DNA from: Chthonomonas sp035294505
GTDB taxonomy: Bacteria > Armatimonadota > Chthonomonadetes > Chthonomonadales > Chthonomonadaceae
DNA: 15,323 nt
NCBI RefSeq assembly: GCF_035294505.1
Contig: NZ_DATGKU010000160.1
Coordinates: forward strand, 1-15,323
Direction of reading: 5' to 3'
Shown: in pieces, positions 7,284 to 14,527 of the stretch
Layout: the number at the start of each line of letters is the position of its first letter
Position numbering within the stretch: position 1 is the stretch's first letter
Position numbers and translations under genes: made by a program
The notes under the pieces: generated by a model
Database searches by the model: none
What the model saw: only the letters and a program-made list of their open reading frames with translations
Told to the model about the DNA's origin: nothing

Positions 7284-7883
7284 ATGAAGACAGTTCGCCT
7301 ATATACGCTTGCCATTGCAGGAACTGCCCTGGCCTTAGGGCTGACTGCAGGTTATGCACGGCCCTCGCAGCCTTGCAATAAACCCCTGATGCTATGTTCG
7401 TTGCAGGATCAGGACGATAGCGCACAAAAGCCCAATATCGTTGAGATCGCCGAGAAAAACGATCAGTTCAGCACGCTGGTAAAGGCCATTCAAGCGGCCG
7501 GCCTTACCGAGACGTTAGAGGGGCCTGGCCCCTTCACGGTATTTGCGCCGACCAACGAGGCGTTTGAACATCTCATCAAAAAGATAGGCCAGAAGAAGTT
7601 CGACGCGATTCTCCACAACAAGGAGGCGCTAACGGCCATCCTCACCTATCATGTTGTTCCCGGCAAGGTGATGAGCGAAGATGTGCTGAAGCTAAAAAAC
7701 GGCTCCAAGGTGAAGACGGTTGAGGGCTCCGATATTGTGATTCACCACAGCAAAAAGGGTGTTTTTGTGGATAACGCCAAGGTGATCAAGACAGATATCG
7801 AGGCCAGCAACGGGGTAATCCACGTGATTAACGCCGTGATTCTTCCTCCCGATCTCAAAAGCAAAATGGCAAGCGCCAAGTAG
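7284..7883 (+). CDS. Secreted fasciclin (FAS1) domain protein
   Basis: A 199-residue protein with a Sec signal peptide (MKTVRLYTLAIAGTALALGL, probable cleavage after GYA at residue 25) and a single FAS1 domain covering about residues 50-190. The H1 motif is PGPFTVFAPTNEAF (81-94), the central YH motif is TYHVVPGK (121-128), and the H2 motif is NGVIHVINAVILPP (176-189). FAS1 domains mediate cell-surface or matrix adhesion, and single-domain bacterial versions are common exported proteins. Two Cys residues (31 and 38) just after the signal peptide could form a short disulfide loop. AAGGAG (7268-7273) lies 10 bases before the ATG. The gene has its own promoter and terminator, so it is monocistronic and opposite in strand to its neighbours. 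The specific binding partner is unknown. Confidence 0.92.
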   Translation: MKTVRLYTLAIAGTALALGLTAGYARPSQPCNKPLMLCSLQDQDDSAQKPNIVEIAEKNDQFSTLVKAIQAAGLTETLEGPGPFTVFAPTNEAFEHLIKKIGQKKFDAILHNKEALTAILTYHVVPGKVMSEDVLKLKNGSKVKTVEGSDIVIHHSKKGVFVDNAKVIKTDIEASNGVIHVINAVILPPDLKSKMASAK

Positions 7884-7918
7884 ACTTCCTTACCTGCTCC
7901 ACTTAGCCTGCTTATGTT

Positions 7919-7949
7919 TGCCTAGCCCCTCTGAGGCTAGGCATTTTTT
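7919..7949 (+). terminator. Rho-independent terminator of the fasciclin gene
   Basis: A 9-bp GC-rich stem (TGCCTAGCC / GGCTAGGCA) with a 7-base loop is followed directly by six T residues (7944-7949). It lies 35 bases after the fasciclin stop and just before the end of the converging glycosyltransferase gene. There is no T-run on the other strand, so it acts mainly on the + strand. Confidence 0.9.
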
Positions 7950-7951
7950 GC

Positions 7952-9160
7952 TTATGTCTGCGTGATTCTCTGGTAGATGGCGGTAGCGCGCTCCGCCATG
8001 GCGCTTACCGTGAAGTGCTCCTGTACGTGGCGTCGGGCTTGTTCGCCCATCGCCTGCGCCAGCGATGGGTCGGAAAGCAGCCGCATGATGGCCTCGGCCA
8101 TCGCGTTGGCGTCGCCCATCGGCACCAAAAGGCCGGTTTGGTTTGGAACCATCACTTCAAGCACTCCTCCACCTGCCGTGGCCACTACCGCCCTGCCTAA
8201 GGCCATGCCTTCCAGAACCACCTGTCCTAAAGGTTCTGGGATAATCGAGGCGTGCACAAGAATGTCAAGCCCGCTCACCACAGCCTTTGTGTCTTCTTGA
8301 AACCCTCTAAAAACGACCCGTTCGCCGAGGTTACGTCTTGCTAGTTCGCCCTGCAGCTCCTCAAAGTAGGGCTGATCCCCAAACAGGGCCGAGCCGATGA
8401 TTTCGAACTGCGTTTGTGGATAGCTTTGCTGCACCTTTTCTGCGGCGGCAAGAAAGATATGTTGTCCCTTCCATCTTGCGATACGGCCCATGAGTCCTAT
8501 GCGTGCGCATGATTTTTCGCGTAAAGGCGGTAGGGGGTAAGGGGGAAGAACCCAATCGTCGGGGATGCCGCTGTAGATAACATCGGTGGGCTTCTGTTTG
8601 GGTAGGTGCAATGTCTGCAACGTGGCACACGAGTTCGCCACAATGAAAGTAGGCAGCGAGCGGGCCAGCAACCGTATAAAACGAACCGTATTTTTAGGAA
8701 GATAGTCCGGCTCGATTCGGTCACGGATGTGCCAAATGAGCGGGATATGGGCAAGACGAGCGGCAAAGCCACCGATGAGGTCGGCCTTTAGGGAGTTCGT
8801 GTGAACCACGTCGAAGCGTTTGGTACGCAAGAGACGCGCCAAGCGCCCAATAGAGCTTAAGACGGCGCCTAGTCGGTTCGGTTTGAGAAGGGCACGAACC
8901 CCCGAAGCGTCTTTGCGCATATCCACAAGCTGGGTGTTCAACTTGAAAAGCTCTACCGGCACCTGGGCCTGTTCTAGCTTGGCATGGAGAGGACCGTCGG
9001 AAAAAAGCAGCACATGCGGGGCGACTCGGGAGCGGTCGAAGGCTTGTGTAAGACGCAACAGAGCCACCTCACCACCCCCAAGCTGAGCGGTGTGGTCTAT
9101 GAAGAGAACGCGGCAAGGATGTTTTTGGGCTGAGGTCATTGGATGCGAGCGCGGTTTCAC
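7952..9160 (-). CDS. GT4-family glycosyltransferase (GT-B fold)
   Basis: A 402-residue retaining glycosyltransferase that moves a sugar from a nucleotide donor to an acceptor glycan or lipid at the inner face of the cytoplasmic membrane. The N-terminal Rossmann domain opens with VLFIDHTAQLGGGEVALLRL (18-37), whose Gly-rich loop follows the first strand. The C-terminal domain shows GLMGRIARWKGQ (222-233, with Arg226 and Lys231 as donor-phosphate binders) and the EX7E motif PEPLGQVVLEGMA (Glu309 and Glu317). It ends in a typical helix (HVQEHFTVSAMAERATAIYQ). The GTG start overlaps the stop of the upstream isomerase gene as GTGA, so the two are translationally coupled. An ATG seven codons downstream (9139) is possible, but neither start has a good ribosome-binding site. 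Pairing with a GmhA-type isomerase suggests surface-polysaccharide or LPS-like glycan assembly. Donor and acceptor cannot be told. Confidence 0.92.
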   Translation of the reverse strand: MKPRSHPMTSAQKHPCRVLFIDHTAQLGGGEVALLRLTQAFDRSRVAPHVLLFSDGPLHAKLEQAQVPVELFKLNTQLVDMRKDASGVRALLKPNRLGAVLSSIGRLARLLRTKRFDVVHTNSLKADLIGGFAARLAHIPLIWHIRDRIEPDYLPKNTVRFIRLLARSLPTFIVANSCATLQTLHLPKQKPTDVIYSGIPDDWVLPPYPLPPLREKSCARIGLMGRIARWKGQHIFLAAAEKVQQSYPQTQFEIIGSALFGDQPYFEELQGELARRNLGERVVFRGFQEDTKAVVSGLDILVHASIIPEPLGQVVLEGMALGRAVVATAGGGVLEVMVPNQTGLLVPMGDANAMAEAIMRLLSDPSLAQAMGEQARRHVQEHFTVSAMAERATAIYQRITQT

Positions 9161-9753
9161 GAACCAAAAAGGCGATTTTCGATCTCCTCACAAAGGGCGT
9201 GCCATAGAGTGATGTGGGCTTCTTGAATGCGTGCGGTCACTTTGGAGGGCACGCAGAGGCAGATATCGGTGATCTCGCGTAACTTCCCTCCATCTGCACC
9301 CGTGAAGCCCACACAGACGGCTTGACAATGGCGTGCGGCCTCTATGGCACGAATCACGTTAGGCGAGTTGCCACTGGTAGATATACCCACGACGATATCC
9401 CCAGGCTGCGCAAGGGCATGGACTTGTCGGGCAAAAACGTCGGCAAAACTGTAGTCGTTTCCCACACAGGTGAGAATGGCGTCGGAAGCAGAGAGGGCTA
9501 TGGCCGGAAGGGGATGGCGTTCTTTTAAAAAGCGGCCTACCAATTCGCCGGCCACATGCTGTGCGTCACATGCGCTGCCTCCATTACCGCAAAGCAACAT
9601 CTTATTTCCCTTTCTAAAAGCAGAGACGACGGCCTCAACGCATTGTTCAAATGCAACGTTGCAGGCATCGAAAAGTTGCTCTTTTACGGCTATCGACTCG
9701 GCGATGGTGCGCGCGAGAGTTTGTCTTGAGGAGAGATTTGCGTCTTGTGTCAT
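9157..9753 (-). CDS. gmhA: SIS-domain sugar-phosphate isomerase, GmhA-like
   Basis: A 198-residue SIS-domain enzyme resembling sedoheptulose-7-phosphate isomerase, the first step toward heptose for LPS core or S-layer glycans. Sugar-phosphate-binding and catalytic blocks are CGNGGSACDAQHVAGELVGRF (55-75), LPAIALSASDAILTCVGNDYSF (82-103), ISTSGNSPNVIRA (124-136) and ARIQEAHITLWHALCE (174-189), with His180 in the position expected for the general base. Length (190-200) is standard for GmhA. The start ATG is preceded by AAGGGCGG. It forms a two-gene operon with the GT4 glycosyltransferase. No other heptose-pathway genes (hldE, gmhB, hldD) are in the window. Other GmhA-like SIS proteins, such as DiaA, share the motifs, so the symbol is a family-level assignment. 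Confidence 0.82.
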   Translation of the reverse strand: MTQDANLSSRQTLARTIAESIAVKEQLFDACNVAFEQCVEAVVSAFRKGNKMLLCGNGGSACDAQHVAGELVGRFLKERHPLPAIALSASDAILTCVGNDYSFADVFARQVHALAQPGDIVVGISTSGNSPNVIRAIEAARHCQAVCVGFTGADGGKLREITDICLCVPSKVTARIQEAHITLWHALCEEIENRLFGS

Positions 9754-9930
9754 AACCGCCCTTTTCTTGGATAATGACGTATTTCGACATACCTAAGTTC
9801 ATACTACCACATAGAAGCATGAACAGCAGAGAAAAACACAAAAAGAAAGCGCCACAAATGCATTATCGGTAGTTGGGCCACCGCGTGATACCGTATCTAT
9901 GCTGAGTTTTCGTGGAAGCCAGCAGGGAGG

Positions 9931-12501
9931 TTACTCCCAACAGATAAGGGGCAACTCCGCAGGCAGTTGGGCATCGGGGTGGAAGGGAAGAACACGCACG
10001 GAGAAGCCTCGAAGGCCACTGGCGCTACAGGGCATCTCCACCTGGAAGCAGCACAGTTCGCCTTCCTGACCAACATAGGGGATATCTACAATACTCTCCG
10101 CCTTCAGCCTTCGATCGGCATCCAGAGAGCCGCTATAGGCCTGCACGCGGACATCCTCCGGTGTGAGGCCGGCCAAAAAGGCCTTCACCGTTATCTTCAG
10201 TTTGTCGCCCACCTGCAGTGTGGCGCCCTCTTCGGGTATGGTAATAACCTCTTGGATGCGCACCTGTGGCCAGAGGCTACGCACTCTCTGTTTCCACTCC
10301 ACAAGCGTACGTGCTCGCTCTAGACCATTCGCCTTCAGTTTTAGGCATCGTAATGTGGCGGGAAAATAGTATCGTGTGGCGTATTCCCCTACCATGCGGT
10401 GCGTGTTGAAGCGAGGGCATAGGGTACGCATAGAGTATTTCACGCGGGCGACCCAAGCGCGGGGTACGCCATCCATTCCTCGGTCGTAAAAAAGCGGCAC
10501 AACTTCATTCTCCAAGAGATTGTAGAGCGCCGTAGCCTCTATCCTATCCTGTTCTTGGGGGTCGGAGTACTCCTCCCCTCGTCCGATAGCCCACCCGGCA
10601 CGGGGATCATAGCCTTCGGCCCACCAACCGTCCAGCACCGATACATGCAGCCCTCCGTTAACCAGGGCTTTCATTCCGCTTGTTCCGCTGGCCTCCATAG
10701 GACGCCGGGGGGTGTTGAGCCACACGTCGCATCCTTGCACGAGGTAACGACTCACGTTGAGGTCGTAGTCTTCAAGGAAAAGAATTCGCCCGCGAACCTC
10801 AGGGCGTCTTGAAAACTGCACAATTTGGCGAATAAGCTCCTTACCGGCATCTTCGCGGGGATGGGCTTTCCCCGCAAAGAGAAGCTGTACCGGCCGTTGT
10901 GGGTTGGTAAGCAGGCGGATAAGACGATCGGGGTCGGTTAGAAGCAGGGTAGCGCGTTTGTAGGGGGCGAAACGCCGCGCAAAGCCTATGGTGAGCGCAT
11001 GAGGGTCTAAGACCTCGGCAGCAGCACGAAACTCCGAATCGTCTCGGAAATAGCGTCTTTCTAGTTGCGCCCGTAAGCGCGCTCGCGCAAAAAGAACCAG
11101 CTTCTCTCTGCGCGTCTCTTTGACACGCCAAAGCAGTTCGTCGGGTATCTCCTCGATGCGCTCCCAAACCCCGTCGGGGTTTCCGTCGTACGACCAACGC
11201 CCGCCTAGGTATTTATCGAGCAGTTCCGCCATCTCCATCGAGGCGAAGGAGCGCAGATGAACTCCGTTGGTAACGTAGCTTGCAGGAACCTCCTCTTCGG
11301 GAAAGCCCGGATAGCCTGCCTGCATCATGCGGCGCGTGACGCGTGCATGGAGTTGGCTCACTCCGTTCACCTGGTGGGCATGACGCACGGCTAAGACGGC
11401 CATGTTGAACTGCTCGCTTTGGTCCCAAGGGTTCACGCGCCCCAGGCCCATAAGCTCGTCAAACGACAGCCCCAGCTGTTGTGCATAGGAGGCGAAGTAG
11501 CGGTTCATTAAATCCGCCGAGAACACGTCGAAGCCGGCAGGGACGGGGGTGTGGGTGGTGAACAGGCTGCCGGCCGCGGCCACCTCACGCGCTGTGGCGT
11601 AGTCGCATCCCGTCTCCTCTCTCAGTTCGCGTGCTCTCTCCAGGGCGGTGAAGGCCGCATGCCCCTCGTTCAAATGGCATATGGTTGGGCGTATTCCCAA
11701 AGCGTGCAAAGCGCGCATGCCGCCGATGCCCAGTACCATCTCCTGTCGCAGGCGCATCTCGGCGTCGCCTCCGTAGAGTTGGTCGGTGATATCCTGGTCT
11801 TCTGGGCGGTTTTCGGGGAGGTTGGTATCGAGCAAGTAGAGAGGCACGCGCCCCACGTTAACCCGCCAAACACGCACGAAGACTTGCCGACCAGGCAGGT
11901 CGAGACACACTTTCAGCGGTTCGCCCTTTTCGTTCAGCACCGCCTGCAAGGGCATCGAGTAAAAGTCGTTTTCTGGGTAGGTCTCCTGTTGCCAGCCGTC
12001 GGGAGAGAGAGTCTGCTTAAAGTAGCCCTGCTGATACAGCAGCCCGACGCCCACAAGCGGCAAGCCGAGATCGCTGGCCGATTTCAGATGGTCGCCAGCC
12101 AAAACGCCAAGCCCGCCGGAGTAGATGGGTAAACATTCCGTAAGGCCGAACTCCATGCAGAAGTAGGCGATGCAGGTTTCGGGAGGAAGCTTATCCGCCC
12201 ACTGGCGCCGATACCAAGTATTGGAGGTGGTGAGGTAGGTTTGGAGGCTGTAGTGCGCATGGTCTACCTCCGCGAGAAAGGAGTCGTCGGCAGCCGCCTC
12301 GGTGAGACGCTCTTGAGAAATCAGGCTCAACATGCGAACCGGGTTATGTTCGCATTGTTCCCACAGATTGCGATCCAGACTTCGGAATAGCTCAATCGTC
12401 TCGTGATCCCAAGCCCACCGCAGATTGTAGGCCAGTGTGCGCAGCTTTTGAAGCGGTTCGGGCAAGGCGGGAACGACGTGGTAGGCGCGAATTTTGGGCA
12501 T
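9931..12501 (-). CDS. glgP: Alpha-glucan phosphorylase (GlgP type, DUF3417 N-terminus)
   Basis: A PLP-dependent enzyme of 856 residues that cleaves alpha-1,4-glucans (glycogen or maltodextrin) with phosphate to give glucose-1-phosphate in the cytoplasm. The N-terminal DUF3417 region (about 1-100: PKIRAYHVVPALPEPLQKL, LAYNLRWAWDHETIELFRSLD) marks the bacterial/archaeal subfamily distinct from E. coli MalP. Further family blocks are CMEFGLTECLPIYSGGLGVLAGDHLKSASDLGLPLVGVGLLY, HLNEGHAAF, FTTHTPVPAGFDVF, YVTNGVHLRS and FAGKAHPREDAGKELI. The PLP lysine is Lys611 in MEASGTSGMKALVNGG. A C-terminal beta domain (about 745-856) follows. The start at 12501 is chosen because GGAG lies 7 bases upstream; a longer in-frame start at 12540 lacks support. 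No other glycogen genes are adjacent, and no clear terminator follows. Confidence 0.95.
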   Translation of the reverse strand: MPKIRAYHVVPALPEPLQKLRTLAYNLRWAWDHETIELFRSLDRNLWEQCEHNPVRMLSLISQERLTEAAADDSFLAEVDHAHYSLQTYLTTSNTWYRRQWADKLPPETCIAYFCMEFGLTECLPIYSGGLGVLAGDHLKSASDLGLPLVGVGLLYQQGYFKQTLSPDGWQQETYPENDFYSMPLQAVLNEKGEPLKVCLDLPGRQVFVRVWRVNVGRVPLYLLDTNLPENRPEDQDITDQLYGGDAEMRLRQEMVLGIGGMRALHALGIRPTICHLNEGHAAFTALERARELREETGCDYATAREVAAAGSLFTTHTPVPAGFDVFSADLMNRYFASYAQQLGLSFDELMGLGRVNPWDQSEQFNMAVLAVRHAHQVNGVSQLHARVTRRMMQAGYPGFPEEEVPASYVTNGVHLRSFASMEMAELLDKYLGGRWSYDGNPDGVWERIEEIPDELLWRVKETRREKLVLFARARLRAQLERRYFRDDSEFRAAAEVLDPHALTIGFARRFAPYKRATLLLTDPDRLIRLLTNPQRPVQLLFAGKAHPREDAGKELIRQIVQFSRRPEVRGRILFLEDYDLNVSRYLVQGCDVWLNTPRRPMEASGTSGMKALVNGGLHVSVLDGWWAEGYDPRAGWAIGRGEEYSDPQEQDRIEATALYNLLENEVVPLFYDRGMDGVPRAWVARVKYSMRTLCPRFNTHRMVGEYATRYYFPATLRCLKLKANGLERARTLVEWKQRVRSLWPQVRIQEVITIPEEGATLQVGDKLKITVKAFLAGLTPEDVRVQAYSGSLDADRRLKAESIVDIPYVGQEGELCCFQVEMPCSASGLRGFSVRVLPFHPDAQLPAELPLICWE

Positions 12502-12825
12502 TTCATCTCTCCGGCGCACGGTTAAGATACAACCCCTCAATTAGGCGTTAGAGGGAAGGATTCCTGCTTTAGTAGGCAAAAATTTCTATGGATTGATCCC
12601 ATCTGTATCATCCCAAGTAAGATACCTGTTTTTATGCGATTTCTTGCCAATTTAACAACCTGTTTGGTATATAGAGCGTAGACATGAAACAGTGTTGAAT
12701 GAACGACCAGCTTCTTGAAATGTTTTGCTTTTGCTTGCTTAAGAGCTTACAGTGAGAGACACCAATCCTTTGGGAATGAACACCAAAAATTCAACAGCGC
12801 TTAGCTGCAACTTTGAGGAGAGAGA
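12502..12825. other. Divergent intergenic region between glgP and the PEP-CTERM gene
   Basis: About 320 bases with no ORF. It must hold the promoters of both divergent genes. A plausible + strand promoter is listed separately. No clear -35/-10 pair was found for glgP on the minus strand. TAAGATAC occurs twice (near 12522 and 12617) but is too short to call a repeat. Confidence 0.5.
12644..12673 (+). promoter_or_regulatory. Putative promoter for the PEP-CTERM gene
   Basis: -35 TTGCCA (12644-12649), 18-base spacer, -10 TATATA (12668-12673). It lies about 150 bases upstream of the ATG, which would give a long untranslated leader, so a closer promoter cannot be excluded. Confidence 0.35.
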
Positions 12826-13605
12826 ATGACAACGTTTGTTCGTTTCCGTTGGGTATTTGTTTTGGCCTGTCTGGGCGCAACCCTATCCTTAAGCCGTGGG
12901 GCGTATGCCGGCACAGATACCCTCCATTTCCTCGATTCGAACGGCTCTAACGGTGTGGATGTCACCTATGTGCTCAACAATCAAACACACACCGAGAGCA
13001 CCGCTGCCGGCCAGTACAACTTTCAGATCAACGGCAGCAGCCAAACCTATACCGGTTTTTGCACCGATCTGTTCGATAGCATCTCGAATGGGAATACCTG
13101 GAGTGCTCTTCGCACCACCGTTTCCAACCCCACCAGCGGCCTTGGCAGCGTTTACTATGCGAACGGCACCCACGGCAACACCATCTCTATGCAAAATATC
13201 CACGCCATTGACTACATTGTGGCACACTACGCCAACACGCCCGCTTCGCGAACAAAAACCGATGCCCAACTCGCTATTTGGGACCTTTCCTTGGGAGGCT
13301 CGGTTAATTACAACCCTTCCACGCATACCTACAGCTGGAGCAGTCTCTTTTCCGCGGTGGATTCGGGCCAGCACAGTTATGGTGACCTGGCAGGAGTCTA
13401 CAGCATCGAACAGGCCGCTTTTGCCAACGACGGACGCAGTTGGAACTCCATTTTCGAGAACGCGGGAGCAGAGGCGAACGGCCGTAAACAAGACATCGCC
13501 TTTGCCGCCACACCGGAGGCCAGCAGCCTTATTGGCTTTGCCGGTTTGGTGGCAGGTAGCATGTGGATTCCGCTGTGTGCCCGAAGGCGCCGCAGAGGTC
13601 GGTAA
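12826..13605 (+). CDS. PEP-CTERM-type exported protein with thioester-domain-like motifs
   Basis: A 259-residue secreted protein. The signal peptide (about 1-28: VRFRWVFVLACLGATLSLSR, cleavage near AYA-G) is followed by a Ser/Thr/Asn/Gly-rich beta domain. The C-terminus has the tripartite PEP-CTERM layout: TPEASS (229-234, with PEA in place of PEP), a hydrophobic segment (LIGFAGLVAGSMWIPLCA) and a basic end (RRRRRGR). This signal directs processing by an exosortase during export. TGFCTDLF (Cys79) and TDAQLAIWDLS (Gln148) match the Cys and Gln motifs of bacterial thioester domains, which form an internal Cys-Gln thioester for covalent surface attachment. AGGAG lies 5 bases before the ATG. Sorting-signal assignment is good; the reactive thioester is a hypothesis. 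The following stem-loop suggests a single-gene transcript. Confidence 0.85.
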   Translation: MTTFVRFRWVFVLACLGATLSLSRGAYAGTDTLHFLDSNGSNGVDVTYVLNNQTHTESTAAGQYNFQINGSSQTYTGFCTDLFDSISNGNTWSALRTTVSNPTSGLGSVYYANGTHGNTISMQNIHAIDYIVAHYANTPASRTKTDAQLAIWDLSLGGSVNYNPSTHTYSWSSLFSAVDSGQHSYGDLAGVYSIEQAAFANDGRSWNSIFENAGAEANGRKQDIAFAATPEASSLIGFAGLVAGSMWIPLCARRRRRGR

Positions 13606-13654
13606 AACCCTTTAAAGGAGCCTTTTCACAACTCACAGCGCGCTTCTGCATTGG

Positions 13655-13692
13655 GTGAGAGGAAGGGGGCGTTGCCGGCTTCCTTCCTCCAC
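13655..13692 (+). terminator. Stem-loop after the PEP-CTERM gene
   Basis: GAGGAAGG (13659-13666) pairs with CCTTCCTC (13682-13689), and flanking GTG/CAC extends the stem past a bulged A. It starts about 50 bases after the stop codon. There is no T-run after it, so it is either a weak terminator or an mRNA 3'-end stabiliser. Confidence 0.4.
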
Positions 13693-13785
13693 TAGACGGC
13701 AGACGACGAAACCGAATTTTAGGATAACGTCCACTAGGTGGAATCTACTTCAACGAAGAGCATGAAAAAATTCTGATGGCTCCCC

Positions 13786-13814
13786 TTGACAGCAGGTGCA
13801 ATATGTGGTAGAAT
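13786..13814 (+). promoter_or_regulatory. Strong sigma-70-type promoter of the DUF2294/kdp transcript
   Basis: -35 TTGACA (13786-13791, consensus), 17-base spacer, -10 TAGAAT (13809-13814, one mismatch). Transcription should start near 13821, directly in front of the structured leader. A small perfect inverted repeat, TCCAC-TAG-GTGGA (13730-13742), lies about 45 bases upstream of the -35 box and could be a regulator site. Confidence 0.75.
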
Positions 13815-13818
13815 TCCA

Positions 13819-13930
13819 TTTGTCCTGGTGGACAAGGATAAGGGGCTTAAAAACCCGGTATCCCTGTAGGCCAGCATCCCAGCTGAACGTGTGCCGTGAA
13901 CGCACGGGCAGGTCGGATGCTGGCCTTTTT
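13819..13930 (+). ncRNA. Candidate structured 5' leader (riboswitch-like) of the DUF2294/kdp genes
   Basis: Three helices follow one another directly after the promoter. P1 is TTGTCC-TGGT-GGACAA (13820-13835). P2 is GGATA-a-GGG...CCC-gg-TATCC (13836-13863) with an A-rich loop. P3 is a long helix, GGCCAGCATCC (13869-13879) with GGATGCTGGCC (13915-13925), enclosing an asymmetric internal region and an apical hairpin TGCCGTG-AACG-CACGG(G)CA (13892-13910). P3 is followed by five or six T residues. Promoter, compact multi-helix fold, terminator-like end and a start codon 25 bases beyond is the layout of a transcription-attenuating leader. I could not assign it to a known riboswitch class, and no strong competing antiterminator is obvious by eye. 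An intrinsic terminator that simply trims read-through, or a protein-binding leader, are alternatives. Confidence 0.55.
13868..13930 (+). terminator. Terminator-like hairpin with T-run inside the leader
   Basis: An 11-bp perfect GC-rich stem (12 bp counting A13868-T13926) closes a 35-base structured loop and is followed by TTTTT (13926-13930). The large loop is unusual for a plain terminator. It lies upstream of, not after, a gene, so it would act on transcription entering the DUF2294/kdp genes. Confidence 0.6.
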
Positions 13931-13955
13931 GCTAGACGGCCTGAGAAGCCCGTAT

Positions 13956-14354
13956 ATGAACCAACCAACGAAAGGCATGATCGAGGCGGAGATCGCCAAC
14001 GCGGTGTCGCGATTCCAGAGGGAGCAACAGGGTCGTGGTCCCTCCGATGTAAAGGTGCACCTGGTTGGTGATACCCTGCTGGTACGTTGCACGGGCATTC
14101 TCACGCCCACCGAGGCCCACCTCGTGGCCACCGAAGAGGGTCGCCGGCTGATTCGAAGCGCCCGGCAAGAGTTGCGCATGATCAGTCGCAATGAAATTGA
14201 AACGATCATCGCCAATATCGTGGGGTGTAAGGTGCTGCGAAGCTATGGCGATGTGAACGTAGAGGCCGCCGAGCTGGTGGAGGTCTACATCCTGGAAGAG
14301 GATGTAGAGAAGCGCTTTCTCGGTTCGTCGAATCTCTCTTCTCGCAAGAGGTAG
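13956..14354 (+). CDS. DUF2294 (MpsC-like) family protein
   Basis: A 132-residue cytoplasmic protein without signal peptide or membrane segment. It shows the DUF2294 pattern: TKGMIEAEIANAVSRFQREQQGRGPSDVKV (5-34), DTLLVRCTGILTPTEAHL (39-56), EGRRLIRSARQELR (61-74), IETIIANIVGCKVLRSYGDVN (81-101) and VEVYILEEDVEKR (108-120). This family (PF10057) is named after MpsC of the Staphylococcus MpsABC sodium-dependent membrane-potential system. The function of solitary members is not established. The ATG at 13956 matches the family's N-terminus. The longer GTG start at 13896 would sit inside the leader hairpin and is rejected. The ribosome-binding site is weak (GAGAAG). Location between a structured leader and kdp genes suggests an ion or membrane-potential role, which is inference. 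Confidence 0.85.
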   Translation: MNQPTKGMIEAEIANAVSRFQREQQGRGPSDVKVHLVGDTLLVRCTGILTPTEAHLVATEEGRRLIRSARQELRMISRNEIETIIANIVGCKVLRSYGDVNVEAAELVEVYILEEDVEKRFLGSSNLSSRKR

Positions 14355-14384
14355 GCCTCAACAACAGAATAGAGCAGGTTGCCG

Positions 14385-14480
14385 TTCCGAAGAAGGCCGT
14401 TCTTTGCGCCTTTGTCGGAAGGGAGGCCGGAGGTTACGGAGGCTCTTAATAGAAAGAGCTACCGATACTTCCGGCCTTTT
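14385..14480 (+). ncRNA. Second structured element, upstream of the kdp genes
   Basis: Two tandem hairpins lie in the 173-base gap between the DUF2294 gene and the kdp genes. The first is TTCCGA (14385-14390) with TCGGAA (14415-14420), with AAGGC/GCCTT nested inside. The second is AGGCCGGA (14424-14431) with TCCGGCCT (14470-14477), with a nested GGCTCTT/AAGAGCT stem (14441-14460), followed by TTTT (14477-14480). The second resembles a terminator. It could lower kdp expression relative to the DUF2294 gene, act as an attenuator, or be the end of a monocistronic DUF2294 transcript. No clear promoter lies between it and the kdp start at 14528, which favours read-through control. Confidence 0.5.
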
Positions 14481-14527
14481 GTGCCTTTAAAACCGAAGAA
14501 ACAACAATGCATGCTAAGGAGAAAAAC

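Noticed and set aside
9887..9897. Palindrome GATACCGTATC downstream of glgP
   Set aside because: Too short and without a T-run to be a terminator; likely chance.
11551..12132. 193-codon + strand ORF antisense to glgP
   Set aside because: Shadow of the phosphorylase gene, with no family resemblance.
12889..13491. 200-codon - strand ORF antisense to the PEP-CTERM gene
   Set aside because: The sense frame has a signal peptide, ribosome-binding site and sorting signal; the antisense frame has none.
13692..13940. Repeat CTAGACGGC seen at about 13692 and 13932
   Set aside because: Only 9 bases, two copies, no flanking similarity.
13896..13955. N-terminal extension of the DUF2294 gene from the GTG at 13896
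   Set aside because: The codons lie inside the leader hairpin and T-run and do not fit the family's N-terminus, which starts near the ATG at 13956.
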